64,000 nucleotides of DNA from Cololabis saira (Eukaryota > Chordata > Actinopteri > Beloniformes > Belonidae): the NCBI RefSeq assembly GCF_033807715.1, contig NC_084590.1, positions 3,262,501-3,326,500 on the forward strand, read 5' to 3'. A program made the position numbers and the translations under genes. Shown here piece after piece: positions 13,101-24,595 of this stretch (positions are counted from its first letter, which is position 1; each line of letters begins with the position of its first letter). The notes under the pieces are model-generated. The model was not told where the DNA came from, did no database searches, and saw only the letters and a list, made by a program, of their open reading frames with translations.

Positions 13101-14908
13101 GAATAAAAAACATATATTACTGTCTAAAATAAAGGAATAAAAAACATATACTACTGTCTAAAGTAAAGGAATAAAAAACATATATTACTGTCTAAAATAA
13201 AGGAATAAAAGACATATATTACTGTCTAAAGTAGGAATAAAAAACATATTACTGTCTAAAATAAAGGAATAAAAAACATATATTACTGTCTAAAGGGAGG
13301 AATAAAATACTTTTACTACTGTCTAAAATAAAGGAATAAAAAACATATACTACTGTCTAAAATAAAGGAATGAAAAACATATACTACTGTCTAAAGTAGG
13401 AATAAAAAACATATACTACTGTCTAAAGTAGGAATAAAAAACATATACTACTGTCTAAAGTAGGAATAAAAAACATATATTACTGTCTAAAGTAGGAATA
13501 AAAAACATATATTACTGTCTAAAATAAAGGAATAAAAAACATATACTACTGTCTAAAGTAAAGGAATAAAAAACATATATTACTGTCTAAAGTAGGAATA
13601 AAAAACATATACTACTGTCTAAAGTAGGAATAAAAAACATATATTACTGTCTAAAGTAGGAATAAAAAACATATACTACTGTCTAAAGTAAAGGAATAAA
13701 AAACATATACTACTGTCTAAAGTAGGAATAAAAAACATATGCTACTGTCTAAAGTAGGAATAAAAAACATATATTACTGTCTAAAGTAGGAATAAAAAAC
13801 ATATACTACTGTCTAAAGTAGGAATAAAAAACATATACTACTGTCTAAAGTAAAGGAATAAAAAACATATACTACTGTCTAAAGTAGGAATAAAAAACAT
13901 ATATTACTGTCTAAAATAAAGGAATAAAAAACATATACTACTGTCTAAAGTAGGAATAAAAAACATATACTACTGTCTAAAGTAAGAAATAAAAAACATA
14001 TTACTGTCTAAAATAAAGGAATAAAAACATATATTACTGTCCAAAGTAGGAGTAAAAAACATTTATTACTGTCTAAAATAGGAATAAAAAACATATACTA
14101 CTGTCTAAAGGGAGGAATAAAATACTTTTACTACTGTCTAAAGTAAAGGAATAAAAAACATATATTACTGTCTAAAGTAGGAATAAAAAACATATTACTG
14201 TCTAAAATAAAGGAATAAAAAACATATATTAGTGTCTAAAATAAAGGAATAAAAACCATATACTACTGTCTAAAGTAGGAATAAAAAACATATTACTGTC
14301 TAAAATAAAGGAATAAAAACCATATACTACTGTCTAAAGTAGGAATAAAAAACATATATTACTGTCTAAAGTAAAGGAATAAAAAACATATACTACTGTC
14401 TAAAGGGAGGAATAAAATACTTTTACTACTGTCTAAAGTAAAGGAATAAAAAACATATATTACTGTCTAAAGTAGGAATAAAAAACATATTACTGTCTAA
14501 AATAAAGGAATAAAAAACATATATTAGTGTCTAAAATAAAGGAATAAAAACCATATACTACTGTCTAAAGTAGGAATAAAAAACATATTACTGTCTAAAA
14601 TAAAGGAATAAAAAACATACATTACTGTCTAAAGTAGGAATAAAAAACATATATTACTGTCTAAAGGGAGGAATAAAAAACATATACTACTGTCTAAAGT
14701 AGGAATACAAAACATATACTACTGTCTAAAGTAGGAATAAAAAACATATTACTGTCTAAAATAAAGGAATAAAAAACATCTACTACTGTCTAAAGTAAGA
14801 AATAAAAAACATATTACTGTCTAAAATAAAGGAATAAAAAACATCTACTACTGTCTAAAGTAAGAAATAAAAAACATATTACTGTCTAAAATAAAGGAAT
14901 AAAAAACA
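4190..14908. repeat. Minisatellite array, segment 3 (10.7 kb)
   Basis: About 330 uninterrupted monomers. Besides the common 32- and 34-bp units there is a distinct 33-bp class with AAAGGGAGG and AATAAAATACTTTT (near 7930, 9268, 13294, 14107 and 14402; partial forms near 6070 and 7600). Units with GAATGAAAAAC also occur. The last kilobase is the most diverged, with GTCCAAAG, TAAGAAATAAA, ACATCTACT and ATTAGTG variants, as expected near the edge of a tandem array. Confidence 0.97.
14105..14694. repeat. 295-bp tandem duplication present only in copy A
   Basis: The run starting at a GGGAGG monomer (CTAAAGGGAGG at 14105) recurs at 14400 with the same order of variants, including ATTAGTG and ACCATATACT units. 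The matching part of zone B has it once, which accounts for the offset change from 21615 to 21320. Confidence 0.75.
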
Positions 14909-15126
14909 ATTTCTATTTAACAAAATTATTTCAACATATGTATCTTGTAGTGAATGTGAGCAGTAGTAAACATAGCTGGATGGATCATTGTCAGAGGGCG
15001 GGTTAGGGAGGGTTGACCCTCCTAAAGACAATTTATTCCTTAAAACTGAAATAATCCTTCTTTTTGATACTATAATCAGTTTGACTAATTAAATTATTGT
15101 TTTCTTTAATTGATCAATTTTACTAG
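14909..15126. other. Non-satellite block, part X (copy A)
   Basis: Unique-looking sequence joined to satellite on both sides. From 14922 it is nearly identical to 15608-15812. It contains a G-quadruplex motif, a GGAGGGT/ACCCTCC hairpin and an AT-rich tail ending TACTAG before GTGTCTAAAG. No coding frame, terminal repeat or target duplication is visible. Compared with part Y it lacks 275 bp between two ACTG repeats, so it looks like a deletion derivative. Confidence 0.75.
14996..15012 (+). other. G-quadruplex motif with adjacent hairpin (X, copy A)
   Basis: GGGCGGGTTAGGGAGGG has four G3 runs with loops of 1, 3 and 1 bases. It overlaps a 7-bp-stem hairpin, GGAGGGT and ACCCTCC with a 2-base loop (15007-15022). 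The surrounding array has no run of this kind. Confidence 0.85.
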
Positions 15127-15204
15127 TGTCTAAAGTAAAGGAATAAAAAACATATATTACTGTCTAAAGTAAGAAATAAAAAACATATACTACTGTCTAA
15201 AGTA
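15127..15204. repeat. Minisatellite island inside the block (copy A)
   Basis: Two and a half monomers (34-bp and TAAGAAATAAA types) separate part X from part Y. The right junction runs AAAGTA directly into the GGGCGGG of the quadruplex, where satellite TAGG and block GGGC share AGG, so the junction may have formed by microhomology. Confidence 0.9.
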
Positions 15205-15221
15205 GGGCGGGTTAGGGAGGG
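15205..15221 (+). other. G-quadruplex motif with adjacent hairpin (Y, copy A)
   Basis: Same GGGCGGGTTAGGGAGGG, abutting satellite directly on its left. The following hairpin has loop TT instead of TG while the 7-bp stem is unchanged. Confidence 0.85.
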
Positions 15222-15310
15222 TTTACCCTCCTAAAGACAATTTATTCCTTAAAACTGGGACAAATGTTGATGTGTTTCCTTTTTTAAACTACCTTTTCTT
15301 TCTCTTGCAG

Positions 15311-15366
15311 AAAAAAACAACAAAAAACTTTGTCTTTGTCTTAAGTAATGTTAAGATTGTATGAAG
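15311..15366 (+). other. Exon-like segment between splice consensus sites (copy A)
   Basis: A pyrimidine-rich tract ending TTTCTCTTGCAG at 15310 is a strong 3' splice-site consensus. 56 bp later GAAG and GTAAGTG form a strong 5' splice site (GT at 15367-15368). A second identical donor lies at 15393, because 26 bp (15355-15380) is duplicated in tandem. All three frames have stops, so any exon would be non-coding or terminal. This is consensus matching only; chance is possible. Confidence 0.4.
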
Positions 15367-15406
15367 GTAAGTGAATGATTGATTGTATGAAGGTAAGTGA
15401 ATGATT
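15355..15406. repeat. 26-bp direct duplication carrying the donor-like site (copy A)
   Basis: GATTGTATGAAGGTAAGTG plus GAATGATT-like continuation occurs twice back to back without a mismatch (15355-15380 and 15381-15406). Confidence 0.9.
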
Positions 15407-15432
15407 GTAGATGAATTTGATTAGGACTGTAG

Positions 15433-15455
15433 ATTACTTTAAAGTAGAATAATAC
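15433..15455 (+). other. Monomer-like 23-bp stretch in the block (copy A)
   Basis: ATTACT, TTAAAGTAG, AATAATAC in this order parallels the satellite blocks ATTACT, GTCTAAAGTAGG, AATAAAAAAC, with a few bases missing. It is the only such resemblance I found in the non-satellite sequence. It could be a progenitor, a decayed relic, or an AT-rich coincidence. Confidence 0.4.
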
Positions 15456-15607
15456 AGAGCTTTAGGAGGGTCTCCTGACAATGTTCTATCCAGCTGTTAT
15501 TTACTGCACTTCATGTATGAGTTTTACTACTGAAATAATCCTTCTTTTTGATACTTTAATGAGTTTGACTAATTACATTCTTGTTTTCTTTAATTGATCA
15601 ATTGAAT

Positions 15608-15812
15608 CAAATTATTTCAACATATGTATCTTGTAGTGAATGTGAGCAGTAGTAAACATAGCTGGATGGATCATTGTCAGAGGGCGGGTTAGGGAGGGTT
15701 GACCCTCCTAAAGACATTTTATTCCTTAAAACTGAAATAATCCTTCTTTTTGATACTATAATCAGTTTGACTAATTAAATTATTGTTTTCTTTAATTGAT
15801 CAATTTTACTAG
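15608..15812. other. Non-satellite block, part X' (copy A), with empty Tc1 site
   Basis: A near-identical repeat of part X at an offset of 686 bp. It holds the intact sequence CAACATATGTATC around 15618-15630, whose TA is the uninterrupted counterpart of the Tc1 insertion site in zone B. The third quadruplex and hairpin are at 15682-15708. Confidence 0.8.
15682..15698 (+). other. G-quadruplex motif with adjacent hairpin (X', copy A)
   Basis: The third identical GGGCGGGTTAGGGAGGG in zone A, followed by the TG-loop hairpin. Confidence 0.85.
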
Positions 15813-18800
15813 TGTCTAAAGTAAAGGAATAAAAAACATATACTACTGTCTAAAGTAAAGGAATAAAAAACATATATTACTGTCTAAAGTAGGAATAAAA
15901 AACATATATTACTGTCTAAAGTAGGAATAAAAAACATATACTACTGTCTAAAGTAAAGGAATAAAAAACATATACTACTGTCTAAAGTAGGAATAAAAAA
16001 CATATATTACTGTCTAAAGTAAAGGAATAAAAAACATATACTACTGTCTAAAGTAGGAATAAAAAACATATATTACTGTCTAAAATAAAGGAATAAAAAA
16101 CATATATTACTGTCTAAAATAAAGGAATAAAAAACATATATTACTGTCTAAAATAAAGGAATAAAAAACATATATTACTGTCTAAAGTAGGAATAAAAAA
16201 CATATATTACTGTCTAAAGTAGGAATAAAAAACATATATTACTGTCTAAAGTAAAGGAATAAAAAACATATACTAGTGTCTAAAGTAAAGGAATAAAAAA
16301 CATATACTACTGTCTAAAGTAAAGGAATAAAAAACATACTACTGTCTAAAGTAGGAATAAAAAACATATATTACTGTCTAAAGTAGGAATAAAAAACATA
16401 TACTACTGTCTAAAGTAAAGGAATAAAAAACATATATTACTGTCTAAAGTAGGAATAAAAAACATATATTACTGTCTAAAGTAGGAATAAAAAACATACT
16501 ACTGTCTAAAGTAAAGGAATAAAAAACATATACTACTGTCTAAAGTAGGAATAAAAAACATATATTACTGTCTAAAGTAAAGGAATAAAAAACATATACT
16601 ACTGTCTAAAGTAGGAATAAAAAACATATATTACTGTCTAAAATAAAGGAATAAAAAACATATATTACTGTCTAAAGTAGGAATAAAAAACATATATTAC
16701 TGTCTAAAGTAGGAATAAAAAACATATACTACTGTCTAAAATAAAGGAATAAAAAACATATATTACTGTCTAAAATAAAGGAATAAAAAACATATATTAC
16801 TGTCTAAAGTAGGAATAAAAAACATATATTACTGTCTAAAATAAAGGAATAAAAAACATATATTACTGTCTAAAATAAAGGAATAAAAAACATATATTAC
16901 TGTCTAAAGTAAAGGAATAAAAAACATATACTACTGTCTAAAGTAGGAATAAAAAACATATATTACTGTCTAAAATAAAGGAATAAAAAACATATATTAC
17001 TGTCTAAAATAAAGGAATAAAAAACATATATTACTGTCTAAAGTAGGAATAAAAAACATATATTACTGTCTAAAGTAGGAATAAAAACATATATTACTGT
17101 CTAAAGTAGGAATAAAAAACATATATTACTGTCTAAAATAAAGGAATAAAAAACATATACTACTGTCTAAAGTAAAGGAATAAAAAACATATTACTGTCT
17201 AAAATAAAGGAATAAAAAACATATTCTATTGTCTAAAGTAGGAATAAAAAACATATTCTATTGTCTAAAGTAGGAATAAAAAACATATACTACTGTCTAA
17301 AGTAAAGGAATAAAAAACATATACTACTGTCTAAAATAAAGGAATAAAAAACATATATTACTGTCTAAAGTAGGAATAAAAAACATATATTACTGTCTAA
17401 AGTAAAGGAATAAAAAACATATTCTATTGTCTAAAGTAGGAATAAAAAACATATACTACTGTCTAAAGTAAAGGAATAAAAAACATATATTACTGTCTAA
17501 AATAAAGGAATAAAAAACATATATTACTGTCTAAAGTAAAGGAATAAAAAACATATACTACTGTCTAAAGTAAAGGAATAAAAAACATATTACTGTCTAA
17601 AATAAAGGAATAAAAAAAATATACTACTGTCTAAAGTAGGAATAAAAAACATATTCTATTGTCTAAAGTAGGAATAAAAAACATATACTACTGTCTAAAA
17701 TAAAGGAATAAAAAACATATATTACTGTCTAAAGTAAAGGAATAAAAAACATATACTACTGTCTAAAGTAGGAATAAAAAACATATTACTGTCTAAAATA
17801 AAGGAATAAAAAACATATATTACTGTCTAAAGTAGGAATAAAAAACATATTCTATTGTCTAAAGTAGGAATAAAAAACATATTCTATTGTCTAAAGTAGG
17901 AATAAAAAACATATATTACTGTCTAAAATAAAGGAATAAAAAACATATACTACTGTCTAAAGTAGGAATAAAAAACATATACTACTGTCTAAAGTAAAGG
18001 AATAAAAAACATATTACTGTCTAAAATAAAGGAATAAAAAACATATTCTATTGTCTAAAGTAGGAATAAAAAACATATTCTATTGTCTAAAGTAGGAATA
18101 AAAAACATATACTACTGTCTAAAGTAAAGGAATAAAAAACATATACTACTGTCTAAAATAAAGGAATAAAAAACATATATTACTGTCTAAAGTAAAGGAA
18201 TAAAAAACATATACTACTGTCTAAAGTAGGAATAAAAAACATATACTACTGTCTAAAGTAGGAATAAAAAACATATATTACTGTCTAAAGTAGGAATAAA
18301 AAACATATATTACTGTCTAAAGTAAAGGAATAAAAAACATATATTACTGTCTAAAGTAGGAATAAAAAACATATATTACTGTCTAAAGTAGGAATAAAAA
18401 ACATATATTACTGTCTAAAGTAGGAATAAAAAACATATACTACTGTCTAAAATAAAGGAATAAAAAACATATATCACTGTCTAAAGTAGGAATAAAAAAC
18501 ATATATTACTGTCTAAAGTAGGAATAAAAAACATACTACTGTCTAAAGTAGGAATAAAAAACATATATTACTGTCTAAAGTAGGAATAAAAAACATACTA
18601 CTGTCTAAAGTAGGAATAAAAAACATATATTACTGTCTAAAGTAAAGGAATAAAAAACATATATTACTGTCTAAAGTAAAGGAATAAAAAACATATATTA
18701 CTGTCTAAAATAAAGGAATAAAAACATATATTACTGTCTAAAGTAGGAATAAAAAACATATTCTATTGTCTAAAGTAGGAATAAAAAACATATATTACTG

Positions 18801-19429
18801 TCTAAAGTAGGAATAAAAAACATATATTACTGTCTAAAATAAAGGAATAAAAAACATATACTACTGTCTAAAGTAGGAATAAAAAACATATATTACTGTC
18901 TAAAATAAAGGAATAAAAAACATATATTACTGTCTAAAGTAGGAATAAAAAACATATATTACTGTCTAAAGTAAAGGAATAAAAAACATATATTACTGTC
19001 TAAAGTAGGAATAAAAAACATATATTACTGTCTAAAGTAGGAATAAAAAACATATATTACTGTCTAAAGTAGGAATAAAAAACATATATTACTGTCTAAA
19101 GTAAAGGAATAAAAAACATATTCTATTGTCTAAAGTAGGAATAAAAAACATATATTACTGTCTAAAATAAAGGAATAAAAAACATATACTACTGTCTAAA
19201 GTAAAGGAATAAAAAACATATTCTATTGTCTAAAGTAGGAATAAAAAACATATATTACTGTCTAAAGTAAAGGAATAAAAAACATATTCTATTGTCTAAA
19301 GTAGGAATAAAAAACATATACTACTGTCTAAAGTAGGAATAAAAAACATACTACTGTCTAAAGTAGGAATAAAAAACATATATTACTGTCTAAAATAAAG
19401 GAATAAAAAACATATACTACTGTCTAAAG
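15813..19429. repeat. Minisatellite array, segment 4
   Basis: About 110 monomers bridging zones A and B. Clusters of ATTCTATTG units occur at 17.2-18.1 kb. The part from about 18.0 kb resembles the start of the window, so the copy B boundary lies near here. It ends in the hAT-1 target duplication GTCTAAAG (19422-19429). Confidence 0.97.
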
Positions 19430-21375
19430 CAGCCTTTCTCAACCTTTTTTCAGTCATGACACCTTTCAAAAGTGAATAAAATCTCACGACACCCCAGAGT
19501 AAAATATAATTAAAAACCACACTGCATCGCTGTAAATGCATCGCCGCGTACCCTACGGCCCTGCGTCGATTTAACACGGAACCTTAATTCATGCTTCACT
19601 TTGAACGGCCGGTTCACACCGACGTCCAGTGGTTGGAGTTCCTTCGTCAGACCTCCCGGAATAACAGCAAGCACAGCGTTCAAAATACGGTATCTTATTT
19701 ATTTATTTATTTATTTATTCATTCATAGGCAAAAAGAATATATTTATGTATGCATTCATATATTTATATATGAAATGTCAGAATAGGTAATTTTTTGATG
19801 ACACCCCTAAAGCAGTCAGGGGACACCCCAGGGTGCCGCGACACCCCTGTTGAGAAAGGCTGGTCTAAAGTAAAGGAATAAAAAACATATTCTATTGTCT
19901 AAAGTAGGAATAAAAAACATATATTACTGTCTAAAGTAAAGGAATAAAAAACATATACTACTGTCTAAAGTAGGAATAAAAAACATACTACTGTCTAAAG
20001 TAGGAATAAAAAACATATATTACTGTCTAAAATAAAGGAATAAAAAACATATTACTGTCTAAAGTAAAGGAATAAAAAACATATATTGTCTAAAATAAAG
20101 GAATAAAAAACATATATTACTGTCTAAAGTAGGAATAAAAAACATATATTACTGTCTAAAGTAAAGGAATAAAAAACATATACTACTGTCTAAAGTAAAG
20201 GAATAAAAAACATATACTACTGTCTAAAGTAGGAATAAAAAACATACTACTGTCTAAAGTAGGAATAAAAAACATATATTACTGTCTAAAATAAAGGAAT
20301 AAAAAACATATATTACTGTCTAAAATAAAGGAATAAAAAACATATACTACTGTCTAAAGTAGGAATAAAAAACATATATTACTGTCTAAAGTAGGAATAA
20401 AAAACATACTACTGTCTAAAGTAGGAATAAAAAACATACTACTGTCTAAAGTAGGAATAAAAAACATATATTACTGTCTAAAATAAAGGAATAAAAAACA
20501 TATATTACTGTCTAAAGTAGGAATAAAAAACATATATTACTGTCTAAAGTAAAGGAATAAAAAACATATACTACTGTCTAAAGTAGGAATAAAAAACATA
20601 TTACTGTCTAAAGTAGGAATAAAAAACATATAATACTGTCTAAAGTAGGAATAAAAAACATATACTACTGTCTAAAGTAGGAATAAAAAACATATTACTG
20701 TCTAAAGTAGGAATAAAAACATATACTACTGTCTAAAGTAGGAATAAAAAACATATACTACTGTCTAAAGTAGGAATAAAAAACATATACTACTGTCTAA
20801 AGTAGGAATAAAAAACATATACTACTGTCTAAAATAAAGGAATAAAAAACATATATTACTGTCTAAAATAAAGGAATAAAAAACATATACTACTGTCTAA
20901 AGTAGGAATAAAAAACATATTCTATTGTCTAAAGTAGGAATAAAATACATATACTACTGTCTAAAGTAAAGGAATAAAAAACATATACTACTGTCTAAAA
21001 TAAAGGAATAAAAAACATATATTACTGTCTAAAGTAGGAATAAAAAACATATACTACTGTCTAAAATAAAGGAATAAAAAACATATATTACTGTCTAAAG
21101 TAGGAATAAAAAACATATTCTATTGTCTAAAGTAGGAATAAAAAACATATACTACTGTCTAAAGTAGGAATAAAAAACATACTACTGTCTAAAGTAGGAA
21201 TAAAAAACATATATTACTGTCTAAAATAAAGGAATAAAAAACATATACTACTGTCTAAAGTAAAGGAATAAAAAACATATTCTATTGTCTAAAGTAGGAA
21301 TAAAAAACATATATTACTGTCTAAAATAAAGGAATAAAAAACATATACTACTGTCTAAAGTAAAGGAATAAAAAC
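18011..21375. repeat. ~3.4-kb tandem duplication, unit 1
   Basis: The pattern of an ACATATTACT unit and two ATTCTATTG units, then array, hAT-1 and array, recurs from 21376. The offset is 3365 bp at the left edge and 3428 bp at hAT-1, because of extra monomers. Boundaries are approximate. Confidence 0.75.
19430..19862. mobile_element. hAT-1 non-autonomous element, copy 2
   Basis: 433 bp and, by reading, identical to copy 1, with the same 14-bp ends and the same 8-bp flanks (19422-19429 and 19863-19870). Flanking monomer order is also shared, so this is a passenger copy of the surrounding duplication and not a separate insertion. Confidence 0.93.
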
Positions 21376-22857
21376 ATATTACTGTCTAAAATAAAGGAAT
21401 AAAAAACATATTCTATTGTCTAAAGTAGGAATAAAAAACATATTCTATTGTCTAAAGTAGGAATAAAAAACATATACTACTGTCTAAAGTAAAGGAATAA
21501 AAAACATATACTACTGTCTAAAATAAAGGAATAAAAAACATATATTACTGTCTAAAGTAAAGGAATAAAAAACATATACTACTGTCTAAAGTAGGAATAA
21601 AAAACATATACTACTGTCTAAAGTAGGAATAAAAAACATATATTACTGTCTAAAGTAGGAATAAAAAACATATATTACTGTCTAAAGTAAAGGAATAAAA
21701 AACATATATTACTGTCTAAAGTAGGAATAAAAAACATATATTACTGTCTAAAGTAGGAATAAAAAACATATATTACTGTCTAAAGTAGGAATAAAAAACA
21801 TATACTACTGTCTAAAATAAAGGAATAAAAAACATATATCACTGTCTAAAGTAGGAATAAAAAACATATATTACTGTCTAAAGTAGGAATAAAAAACATA
21901 CTACTGTCTAAAGTAGGAATAAAAAACATATTACTGTCTAAAGTAGGAATAAAAAACATACTACTGTCTAAAGTAGGAATAAAAAACATATATTACTGTC
22001 TAAAGTAAAGGAATAAAAAACATATATTACTGTCTAAAGTAAAGGAATAAAAAACATATATTACTGTCTAAAATAAAGGAATAAAAAACATATATTACTG
22101 TCTAAAGTAGGAATAAAAAACATATTCTATTGTCTAAAGTAGGAATAAAAAACATATATTACTGTCTAAAGTAGGAATAAAAAACATATATTACTGTCTA
22201 AAGTAGGAATAAAAAACATATATTACTGTCTAAAGTAGGAATAAAAAACATATATTACTGTCTAAAGTAGGAATAAAAAACATATATTACTGTCTAAAAT
22301 AAAGGAATAAAAAACATATACTACTGTCTAAAGTAGGAATAAAAAACATATATTACTGTCTAAAATAAAGGAATAAAAAACATATATTACTGTCTAAAGT
22401 AGGAATAAAAAACATATATTACTGTCTAAAGTAAAGGAATAAAAAACATATATTACTGTCTAAAGTAGGAATAAAAAACATATATTACTGTCTAAAGTAG
22501 GAATAAAAAACATATATTACTGTCTAAAGTAAAGGAATAAAAAACATATTCTATTGTCTAAAGTAGGAATAAAAAACATATATTACTGTCTAAAATAAAG
22601 GAATAAAAAACATATACTACTGTCTAAAGTAAAGGAATAAAAAACATATTCTATTGTCTAAAGTAGGAATAAAAAACATATATTACTGTCTAAAGTAAAG
22701 GAATAAAAAACATATTCTATTGTCTAAAGTAGGAATAAAAAACATATACTACTGTCTAAAGTAGGAATAAAAAACATACTACTGTCTAAAGTAGGAATAA
22801 AAAACATATATTACTGTCTAAAATAAAGGAATAAAAAACATATACTACTGTCTAAAG
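19863..22857. repeat. Minisatellite array, segment 5
   Basis: About 92 monomers between hAT-1 copies 2 and 3. It includes rare variants shared with segment 2: ACATATAATACT near 20630, AAAATACATATACT near 20945, and ATATCACTG near 21838. One shortened unit near 20086 lacks TACT. Confidence 0.97.
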
Positions 22858-23290
22858 CAGCCTTTCTCAACCTTTTTTCAGTCATGACACCTTTCAAAAG
22901 TGAATAAAATCTCACGACACCCCAGAGTAAAATATAATTAAAAACCACACTGCATCGCTGTAAATGCATCGCCGCGTACCCTACGGCCCTGCGTCGATTT
23001 AACACGGAACCTTAATTCATGCTTCACTTTGAACGGCCGGTTCACACCGACGTCCAGTGGTTGGAGTTCCTTCGTCAGACCTCCCGGAATAACAGCAAGC
23101 ACAGCGTTCAAAATACGGTATCTTATTTATTTATTTATTTATTTATTCATTCATAGGCAAAAAGAATATATTTATGTATGCATTCATATATTTATATATG
23201 AAATGTCAGAATAGGTAATTTTTTGATGACACCCCTAAAGCAGTCAGGGGACACCCCAGGGTGCCGCGACACCCCTGTTGAGAAAGGCTG
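22858..23290. mobile_element. hAT-1 non-autonomous element, copy 3
   Basis: 433 bp, identical in ends, interior and 8-bp flanks (22850-22857 and 23291-23298) to copies 1 and 2. It lies 3,428 bp after copy 2 and was carried by the local tandem duplication. Confidence 0.93.
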
Positions 23291-24595
23291 GTCTAAAGTA
23301 AAGGAATAAAAAACATATTCTATTGTCTAAAGTAGGAATAAAAAACATATATTACTGTCTAAAGTAAAGGAATAAAAAACATATACTACTGTCTAAAGTA
23401 GGAATAAAAAACATACTACTGTCTAAAGTAGGAATAAAAAACATATATTACTGTCTAAAATAAAGGAATAAAAAACATATTACTGTCTAAAGTAAAGGAA
23501 TAAAAAACATATATTACTGTCTAAAATAAAGGAATAAAAAACATATATTACTGTCTAAAGTAGGAATAAAAAACATATATTACTGTCTAAAGTAAAGGAA
23601 TAAAAAACATATACTACTGTCTAAAGTAAAGGAATAAAAAACATATACTACTGTCTAAAGTAGGAATAAAAAACATACTACTGTCTAAAGTAGGAATAAA
23701 AAACATATATTACTGTCTAAAATAAAGGAATAAAAAACATATATTACTGTCTAAAGTAAAGGAATAAAAAACATATACTACTGTCTAAAGTAGGAATAAA
23801 AAACATATTACTGTCTAAAGTAGGAATAAAAAACATATAATACTGTCTAAAGTAGGAATAAAAAACATATACTACTGTCTAAAGTAGGAATAAAAAACAT
23901 ATTACTGTCTAAAGTAGGAATAAAAAACATATACTACTGTCTAAAGTAGGAATAAAAAACATATACTACTGTCTAAAGTAGGAATAAAAAACATATACTA
24001 CTGTCTAAAATAAAGGAATAAAAAACATATATTACTGTCTAAAATAAAGGAATAAAAAACATATACTACTGTCTAAAGTAGGAATAAAAAACATATTCTA
24101 TTGTCTAAAGTAGGAATAAAATACATATACTACTGTCTAAAGTAAAGGAATAAAAAACATATACTACTGTCTAAAATAAAGGAATAAAAAACATATATTA
24201 CTGTCTAAAGTAGGAATAAAAAACATATACTACTGTCTAAAATAAAGGAATAAAAAACATATATTACTGTCTAAAGTAGGAATAAAAAACATATTCTATT
24301 GTCTAAAGTAGGAATAAAAAACATATTCTATTGTCTAAAGTAGGAATAAAAAACATATACTACTGTCTAAAGTAGGAATAAAAAACATACTACTGTCTAA
24401 AGTAGGAATAAAAAACATATATTACTGTCTAAAATAAAGGAATAAAAAACATATACTACTGTCTAAAGTAGGAATAAAAAACATATAATACTGTCTAAAG
24501 TAAAGGAATAAAAAACATATTCTATTGTCTAAAGTAGGAATAAAAAACATATATTACTGTCTAAAGTAAAGGAATAAAAAACATATACTACTGTC
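23291..24595. repeat. Minisatellite array, segment 6
   Basis: About 40 monomers between hAT-1 copy 3 and hAT-2 copy 2. Closely related to segment 2 and 26 bp shorter overall. Confidence 0.97.

Larger units (their letters stand above)
15205..15607. other. Non-satellite block, part Y (copy A)
   Basis: It starts with the quadruplex and a TT-loop version of the hairpin, then carries a 275-bp stretch (15258-15532) missing from parts X, then an AT-rich tail similar to X (15533-15607). Inside the extra stretch are splice-like sites, a 26-bp direct duplication and a 23-bp stretch resembling the satellite monomer. All three frames of the exon-like segment contain stops. I do not recognise the family. 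Confidence 0.7.
1..15812. repeat. Copy A of the ~21.3-kb segmental duplication
   Basis: The order satellite, hAT-1, satellite, hAT-2, about 10.7 kb of satellite and non-satellite block is repeated downstream in zone B. Marker offsets are 18263 and 21691 for hAT-1 (its two zone B copies), 21665 for hAT-2, 21615 for a rare GTCCAAAG monomer (14037), and 21320 for the block. The drift is explained by gain or loss of whole monomers, for example a 295-bp internal duplication at 14.1-14.7 kb found only here. The left boundary lies outside the window. Confidence 0.9.
21376..24595. repeat. ~3.4-kb tandem duplication, unit 2
   Basis: Matches unit 1, with a few monomers gained left of hAT-1 and about 260 bp lost right of it. 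The right end runs into hAT-2, making this the unit that corresponds to positions 1-2930 of copy A. Confidence 0.7.

Noticed and set aside
14996..15012. Interstitial telomere repeat
   Set aside because: TTAGGG occurs only once in each motif and is not tandem, so it is not telomeric sequence.
14909..15812. The block as an LTR or other retroelement
   Set aside because: It has direct repeats on both sides (X and X'), but no TG...CA ends, primer-binding site, polypurine tract, target duplication or coding remnant.
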